Source of the DNA: Typhlomys cinereus
Lineage: Eukaryota; Chordata; Mammalia; Rodentia; Platacanthomyidae
Length of the DNA: 64,000 nt
Direction of reading: 5' to 3'
NCBI GenBank assembly: GCA_023101885.1
Contig: JALPQD010000004.1
Span: 16,148,688-16,212,687 of the forward strand
The notes beneath the pieces are model-generated. The model ran no database searches, was not told the DNA's origin, and saw only the letters and a program-made list of their open reading frames with translations. Both the position numbers and the translations under genes were made by a program. Below, one piece after another: positions 58,713 through 64,000 of this stretch. Position 1 is the first letter of the stretch; each line of letters opens with the position of its first letter.

Positions 58713-61451
58713 AAAAAGCTGGTTCTTTGAAAAAATCAACAAGATTGATACACCCCTAGCTAAACTAACCAAAAGGAAGAGAGAGAAAACCCAAATTAAC
58801 AAAATTAGAAATGAACATGGAGTTATCACTAAGGATACCCAAGAAATCCAGAGAATTATAACATCGTATTTCAAAAACTTATACTCTGTGAAGTTTGACA
58901 ACACAAAAGAGATGGATGAATTTCTAAGTAAACACAACTTACCTAAATTGAATCAGGAAGTTGTGAATTATTTAAATAGTCCTATAACATATAAGGAAAT
59001 TGAGGAAGTAATCTCGAATCTTCCCACCAAAAAATGTCCTGGACCAGATGGATTCAGCACAGAGTTCTACAAGACATTTAAGGAGTTAATAACACCAATA
59101 CTCCTTAAACTGTTCCATCAAATAGCAAAGGAAGGAACACTACCAAATTCCTTCTATGAAGCTAATATCGTTTTAATCCCAAAACCTAATAAAGATTCAC
59201 TTAAAAAAGAAAACTATAGGCCGATCTCCCTGATGAACACAGACGCAAAGATTCTCAACAAAGTCTTAGCAAATCGGATTCAAAAACATATTAAAAAGAT
59301 CATTCATGGGGACCAAGTAGGCTTCATCCCCGGCACACAAGGTTGGTTCAACATACGCAAATCAATAAATGTAATTCATCATGTAAACCAGTCCAAAGTC
59401 CAAGACCACATGATACTCTCGATAGATGCAGAAAAAGCTTTTGACAAGATCCAACAGCCTTTTATGATCAAAACGCTAGAGACAGTAGGAATGGAAGGAA
59501 CCTTTATCAATATAATAAAAGCTGTATACAACAAGCCCACAGCAAGGATTATGCTCAATGGGGAACAATTGGAAGCATTCCCACTTCGATCAGGAACAAG
59601 ACAAGGCTGTCCACTCTCACCACTTCTATTCAATATTGTACTTGAAGTCTTAGCCGAAGCCATAAGACAAGAAAGGGTCATAAGAGGGATTCAAATTGGC
59701 AAGGAAGAAGTCAAGCTATCTCTATTTGCAGATGACATGATCTTATACCTGAGTGATCCCAAAAACTCCACCAGGAAGCTCCTGGATCTAATTGAGAAGT
59801 TCAGCAGGGTGGCAGGATACAAAATAAATGTGCAAAAATCAGAGGCCTTCCTATATGCCCAGAATGAAAGAAGTGAAAAGGCCTTGAGAGAAACCATGCC
59901 ATTTACTATAACCCCTAAAAAAATGAAATACCTTGGTATAAACCTAACTAAGGAGGTAAAAGACCTTTACAATGAAAACTTTAAAACCCTAAAGAAAGAA
60001 ATTGCAGAAGACACCAGAAGGTGGAAAGACCTCCCTTGTTCCTGGATTGGCAGAATCAACATTGTAAAAATGACCATCCTACCAAAGGCAATATACAGAT
60101 TCAATGCTATACCAATCAAAATCCCAAAGCAATTCTTCAAAGAAGTTGACCAAACAATCTCAAAGTTCATATGGAGGCACAAAAGACCCAGGATAGCAAA
60201 AACAATCCTGAGTAACAAAAACACAGCTGGAGGTATTACCATACCAAACCTTAGTCTATACTACAAATCCATAGTTATAAAGACAGCCTGGTACTGGCTC
60301 CAAAATAGACACACAGATCAATGGATAAGGATTGAAGACCCAGATATAAGCCCACAAAGTTACAGCCATTTGGTCTTTGACAAAGGGGCCCAAAGAATCC
60401 AATGGAAAAAGAACAGCATCTTCAACAAATGGTGCTGGCAAAACTGGATCTCCACATGCAGAAGATTAAAGCTGGACCCGTACTTGTCACCATGTACAAG
60501 ACTTAATTCCAAATGGATCAAGGACCTTGATATCAGGCCACAGACTTTAAAAACCATAGTTGAAAGGATAGGGAACTCCCTCGAGCTGGTTGGGCTAGGC
60601 CAATACTTCCTAAACAGACATCCAATGGCACAGTCACTGCTACCAACTCTCAACAGTTGGGATCTTGTGAAATTAAAGAGCTTCTGTTCAGATAAAGAGA
60701 TTGTCACACGAGCTCAAAGGCAACCCACAGAATGGGAGAAAATCTTCACTAACCACATATCTGACAGAGCTCTACTGTCCAGAGTGCACAAAGAACTTAG
60801 AAAATTAAACTCCAAGGAAAACACTGGCCCAATTAAAAAATGGGCCCTGGAACTTCAAAGAAACTTTACCAGGGATGAAATTAAAATGTCTAACAATTAT
60901 CTTAAAAAATGCTCCACTTCCTTCGCCATCAGGGAAATGCAAATCAAAACTTCCCTGAGATATCATCTCACCCAGGTCAGGATGGCAAAAATCCACAATA
61001 CAAACAACGACAAATGCTGGAGAGGATGTGGAGAGAGGGGAACTCTCCTACATTGTTGGTGGGAATGCAGGCTCATACAGCCACTCTGGCGAGCCGTCTG
61101 GAGATTCTTAAAGAAATTAAAGATTGAAATGCCATATGACCCTGCTATCCCACTTTGGGAATAACCCCCCAAGCAGCAAAGGTTCGCCTCGATAGCACAA
61201 GCTCGACCATGTTCATAGCAGCACTGTTTACAATAGCAAAGTCATGGAATCAACCTAAATGTCCAACAGTTGACGAGTGGATAAGGAAACTGTGGTACAT
61301 CTATACAATGGAGTACTACTCAGCCATCAAAAATGATGAATTACTGGAATTTGCTGGGAAATGGATGTCATTAGAAAGAATTATATTAAGTGAAGTATCC
61401 CAAACCCAGAAAATTAAGCGCCGTATGTACTCCCTAATAGGTGGCTCCTAG

Positions 61452-62437
61452 TACCAAACTCACCCAGCCCACATTGGGACACTCAAAAGTAATCCTATGT
61501 AACACAGTAATTGCAAGGATTATGAACAAGAGAGATGGGTTAGGAGGGCCACACCAGAAACAAGGAGAGAGGAGACCATGTTACAGCAGAGAAAATAGGC
61601 CTCCATGAAGGTCTGCAAGTAAGTAATGAGAAACCTGGTTAAGTTCACAGACGTTCTTTCCTGATCTCACCAGAAGGGGAGGGCATATAGTCTAGCAGAT
61701 AAAAAGTAATCATTTTGCAAATGGGTGATGGACCCCTCCCTCAGTGAGGTTTCCTATTCTTATTACATCTACCCTTGAATGTGCTATTACAACAAGACTC
61801 CAGTTTAACAGCTTTTTGTCTCTGGCCAGGGGGTGACATACAGTGCCCAGCAGAATGGAGTGAAGGGAATTGCAGGAGCAGCAAAACTGCAAAAGAAAAT
61901 CAACAAACCACAATCCAGAACTTCAGAGACTCTATATCAATCACATAGAACTAGGACAGCCTAATCTCTCCCCATCCTGGAGCTCAGGGACATTTGCGGA
62001 AGAGGGGGCGGTAAGATTGTAAGAGCAAAAGGATGGGAGGAGCAACGATTTGCAAGATTCTCAACAATAGTTGGGGCCAAAGCAATCATAATGGGACTTT
62101 GCATGCCCTGCGCAATGTCCAGTGCACTGTTGCCCTCATTAAGTCTAGCATCTGTTAAGGGCACCGAGACCCCTGGAGGCAAGGGATTGACAGCCATAGT
62201 AGTGATCTTATGCTTAAGGGGAACAAGAGAAAGGGCTTATGGAAATGCCACTGGGTCCTTATATGTCATCGGAGAGGAGGACACAGTGGAGAGTTAGGCG
62301 CACACAATAAAGGACTCTCTGGGAATTGGGGGGGAGGCACTGGGGGAAGGGGAGGGGGAAGAGGGGGGAGGGAGGGAACTGGTAAAAAATTTTAAAATGT
62401 ATAATTAAATTTTTAATAAAAAAAAAAGAAAAAAAAA
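61452..62437 (+). other. L1-C 3' UTR with G-rich purine tract and poly(A) signal
   Basis: About 960 bases from the end of the ORF2 frame to the tail. 62,322-62,382 is a G-rich polypurine run with several GGG to GGGGG groups that could fold into G-quadruplexes, a conserved L1 3' UTR trait. AATAAA lies at 62,415-62,420, followed by A-rich tail. The same UTR appears as separate pieces at 9,604, 16,160 and 21,859. Confidence 0.9.
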
Positions 62438-62589
62438 AGAAACAACAGTTCTTTGTTAGCAAAGGAGAGAATGGAGATCCTCTAATCCCCAAATTGTATT
62501 TTCTGGATATTCTGAGTTTAAATAGCTAATGGTCAGTGCCCAGTACTTGTCATAGTCATTTCTCATCTTGGTTACTGGTAAAATATTTC

Positions 62590-62870
62590 AGGTGGAGAAA
62601 CTGCTTCTGTTGGTGCCAGCAGACAGACTATTTTCATCACAGCAGCCAGAATGTTACTAAAATCTCAGCTGCATCACATTACCCCAACCTCAAGTCTTCC
62701 AGTGGCTTCTATTATCACTGCAAGACAGGATCAACATAAATCTGTGTGTTCTACAATCCACGAATGTTCTGGCCCTTCTCTGGACTCATTTCCACTCCAG
62801 CAACAATTCATTCTAACATTTTTAAAAATTGTTATTCTCATTCCCATTTCTGGTGTAAATGCATTGCTCA
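62590..62870 (+). repeat. L2 (LINE2) 3' region fragment
   Basis: 'cagcagccagaatgttacta', 'tcttccagtggcttctatta', 'gaatgttctggcccttctct' and 'catttccactccagcaacaa' are in the order and spacing of the L2 3' part common to mammals. It is ancient, far older than the L1s here. Confidence 0.6.
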
Positions 62871-62978
62871 TGCATTTCACTATTCCTGCCCACCACCATG
62901 TGAACGTTTCATATTGCATTATTAACCTAACACTGCTGGACTTTAAATGCTAAATGTCTCTCAAAAAGCCATTCGTCA

Positions 62979-63236
62979 GGGCTGGAGAGGTGGCTCAGGG
63001 GTTAAGCCTCTGTCTTGCAGGCAGAAGATCCGCAGTTCAGATCCTAGATCCATGTATACAGGCCAGGCGGAAGCCCAGCCGGCCTGCGTTTCTGGTCCTG
63101 GTAGGGCGGAGCCTGTGTAATGCCCGGGCAAAGTAAACAAGGAGGAGGTGGAGGCGTCCATGGTGGTCCCCGAGTTCGCCCGTGATTGTACACACACATA
63201 CATACACACACCCACGCACAATTGAATAAAATTAAT
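62979..63236 (+). repeat. Dimeric ID-like SINE (IDL-Geo type)
   Basis: It begins gggctggagaggtggctcag and keeps box A, the anticodon-stem-like region, a diverged box B and the full right monomer ('tttctggtcctggtagggcg', 'ggaggaggtggaggcgtcca', 'tggtggtccccgagttcgcc'). A short CA tail and 'attgaataaaatta' follow. I could not find a clear TSD. Confidence 0.9.
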
Positions 63237-63239
63237 TTT

Positions 63240-63690
63240 TAAAAAATTAAAATATGTTTTAAAATCTTGGGCCCCTATGTGTTGCCTTTGAGAATTGGTA
63301 GAAATTTAAGGGACAAGGACTTGGTAGGGGGACATTCTATATTTGAGGTGTTGACCTTTAAATGAATTCTGGAAACTTAACTCACTTCCTCTGTTATTTC
63401 ACTTCCTGGCCCCTTTGTAAAATATTTAACTCAGACACCTGAACACAACATCTTGTACTGACTCACTTTGGGGTCCCAGAACAAGGAACCAATACGGTAT
63501 GCATCCAAACTTCCAAACCTATAACACAAACCTTTTATTTTTTGTCTCTTTAAAAATTATGTTTTCAAGTGTTTCTTTTTTAGTGGTTTCTTTTGGTTGC
63601 AAGATAGAGTAATCTATTTTCTGTATTCATTTTACTTGCATTTGGTTCATCCTGAAAACATAATCTCTGGAAATTATTATTAATTATGAT
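63240..63690. other. Possible LTR-like remnant, unclassified
   Basis: 'aaatttaagggacaaggact' and 'cccctttgtaaaatatttaa' hint at an old LTR but I cannot name it. There is no ORF. Confidence 0.25.
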
Positions 63691-63775
63691 CATTGCTGTA
63701 TCATAGGACTTAGGAAAATTCCTGGAAATACAGTGTTCAATAAATAAATGTTGAATAAATGATAAACATAAAGTA
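63690..63775 (+). repeat. Likely 3' end of the same L2 copy
   Basis: 'ttcctggaaatacagtgttc' followed by 'aataaataaatgttgaataa' resembles the terminal 'ctcaataaatgttgaatgaa' part of L2. With 62,590-62,870 it may be one L2 pulled apart by later insertions. Confidence 0.4.
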
Positions 63776-64000
63776 GGTGAGCGAATGAGAGTGCTACAGC
63801 ATAAAGTTGAGCAAATGCTGCAATTAAAATAAAAATATGTGATTTAAAAATATCTTTTATCTTCCTGTTTTAGAGCTTCCATGAAAGCCCAGTACAGTTA
63901 AATGTGGTTCTTCTTGAATGTTCACACATTGGAAAGATAGCTTTTCTTAATTCCTTAGTGTTCTGCAGTAAACCTCATGCTCGAACTAAGTTTCCACACT
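63776..64000. other. Nothing recognised to window end
   Basis: Short AT-rich stretch. Confidence 0.5.

Larger units (their letters stand above)
57302..61451 (+). pseudogene. L1 ORF2 (endonuclease/reverse transcriptase), SINE-interrupted and frameshifted
   Basis: ORF2p nicks target DNA and copies L1 or SINE RNA into it. The endonuclease part is complete: N14, E43, Y115, D145, N147, T192, D205, D229 and H230 are all in place. Reading across the SINE, the FADD motif falls at residues 700-703 (59,725-59,736), as in human ORF2p. The Cys-rich motif CX3CX7HX4C starts at residue 1130 (61,015). Two lesions break it: a 312-base SINE plus duplicated target after residue 366, and an apparent loss of one base near 61,153-61,158, giving a stop at 61,162. 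Without them the length would be 1,274 residues, the family norm. No other stop was found. Confidence 0.95.
55820..62437 (+). mobile_element. L1-C: youngest full-length L1, plus strand, 15 bp TSD
   Basis: The flanks agaaacaagagttct (55,805-55,819) and agaaacaacagttct (62,438-62,452) are a 15-base target duplication with one mismatch. In order it has a GC-rich 5' UTR, intact ORF1 (56,181-57,251), a 50-base spacer, ORF2 (57,302-61,451, broken), a 3' UTR with G-rich purine tract (62,322-62,382) and AATAAA at 62,415-62,420 next to the A tail. A dimeric SINE sits in ORF2. It encodes its own retrotransposition proteins. The two lesions in ORF2 mean it cannot move by its own enzyme now. Confidence 0.97.

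Noticed and set aside
58425..58937. 170-codon minus-strand ORF
   Set aside because: It is the reverse of the SINE and L1 ORF2 and carries repeat-derived Cys/Val runs.
1..64000. Search for CRISPR-like arrays, operons, phage, tRNA clusters or other microbial systems
   Set aside because: Regularly spaced repeats with unique spacers are absent. The only tRNA-like sequences are SINE heads. The window is eukaryotic repeat-rich DNA.

Overview
The window is mammalian, almost certainly rodent, nuclear DNA. It is AT-rich and dominated by interspersed repeats. I find no host protein-coding gene with visible exons, no tRNA or rRNA gene, no CRISPR array and no prokaryotic feature. The repeat set points to a rodent: composite B4-type SINEs (tRNA-like head plus B1-like body), rodent MaLR LTRs, L1 with rodent-type 3' UTRs, and a dimeric SINE. 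The left half of the dimeric SINE resembles ID/tRNA-Ala; its right half is a non-tRNA unit ending in a CA repeat. That design fits the IDL-Geo SINE described from kangaroo rats, pocket mice and pocket gophers (Geomyoidea), so a geomyoid host is my best guess. It is an inference from memory, not a database match.

Layout. 1-6,176: old L1 3' UTR (minus), a B4 and a B2/B3-like SINE, microsatellites and unclassified repeat-like DNA. 6,177-about 12,950: an old near full-length minus-strand L1 (L1-A). It carries a nested plus-strand L1 3' end (9,604-10,177) and a 388 bp solo LTR with 6 bp target duplications. 13,100-21,220: degraded SINEs, two dimeric SINEs with target-site duplications (TSDs), a 3' L1 piece and an old L1 fragment. 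21,859-23,244: a twin-primed (5'-inverted) young L1 with 14 bp TSDs. 23,260-29,940: low-copy-looking AT-rich DNA. 29,985-about 30,900: a processed PRDX6 pseudogene. 33,495-35,170: a MaLR remnant (minus). 37,880-40,310: L1 fragments and a SINE split by an L1. 43,311-44,460: a dimeric SINE and a MaLR LTR with internal sequence. 44,588-50,125: full-length minus-strand L1-B with 11 bp TSDs and an internal 1.1 kb deletion. 50,345-54,800: MaLR, old L1 and B4-like remnants. 55,820-62,437: the youngest full-length L1 (L1-C, plus), with GC-rich promoter, intact ORF1 and an ORF2 broken only by a SINE and one apparent single-base loss. 62,590-end: L2 remnants interrupted by another dimeric SINE.

How the parts relate. 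The only gene system here is the retrotransposition machinery. L1-C encodes the RNA-binding ORF1 protein and, in broken form, the endonuclease/reverse transcriptase ORF2 protein. The SINEs, the PRDX6 pseudogene and the truncated L1 copies are products of that machinery, and the nesting order gives a relative chronology. I did not find evidence for a novel biological system. The most useful leads are the repeated-unit L1 5' UTR with a TATA-like box and a splice-donor-like motif, L1-C's near-intact state, the twin-primed copy, and the nested or deletion-associated insertions.
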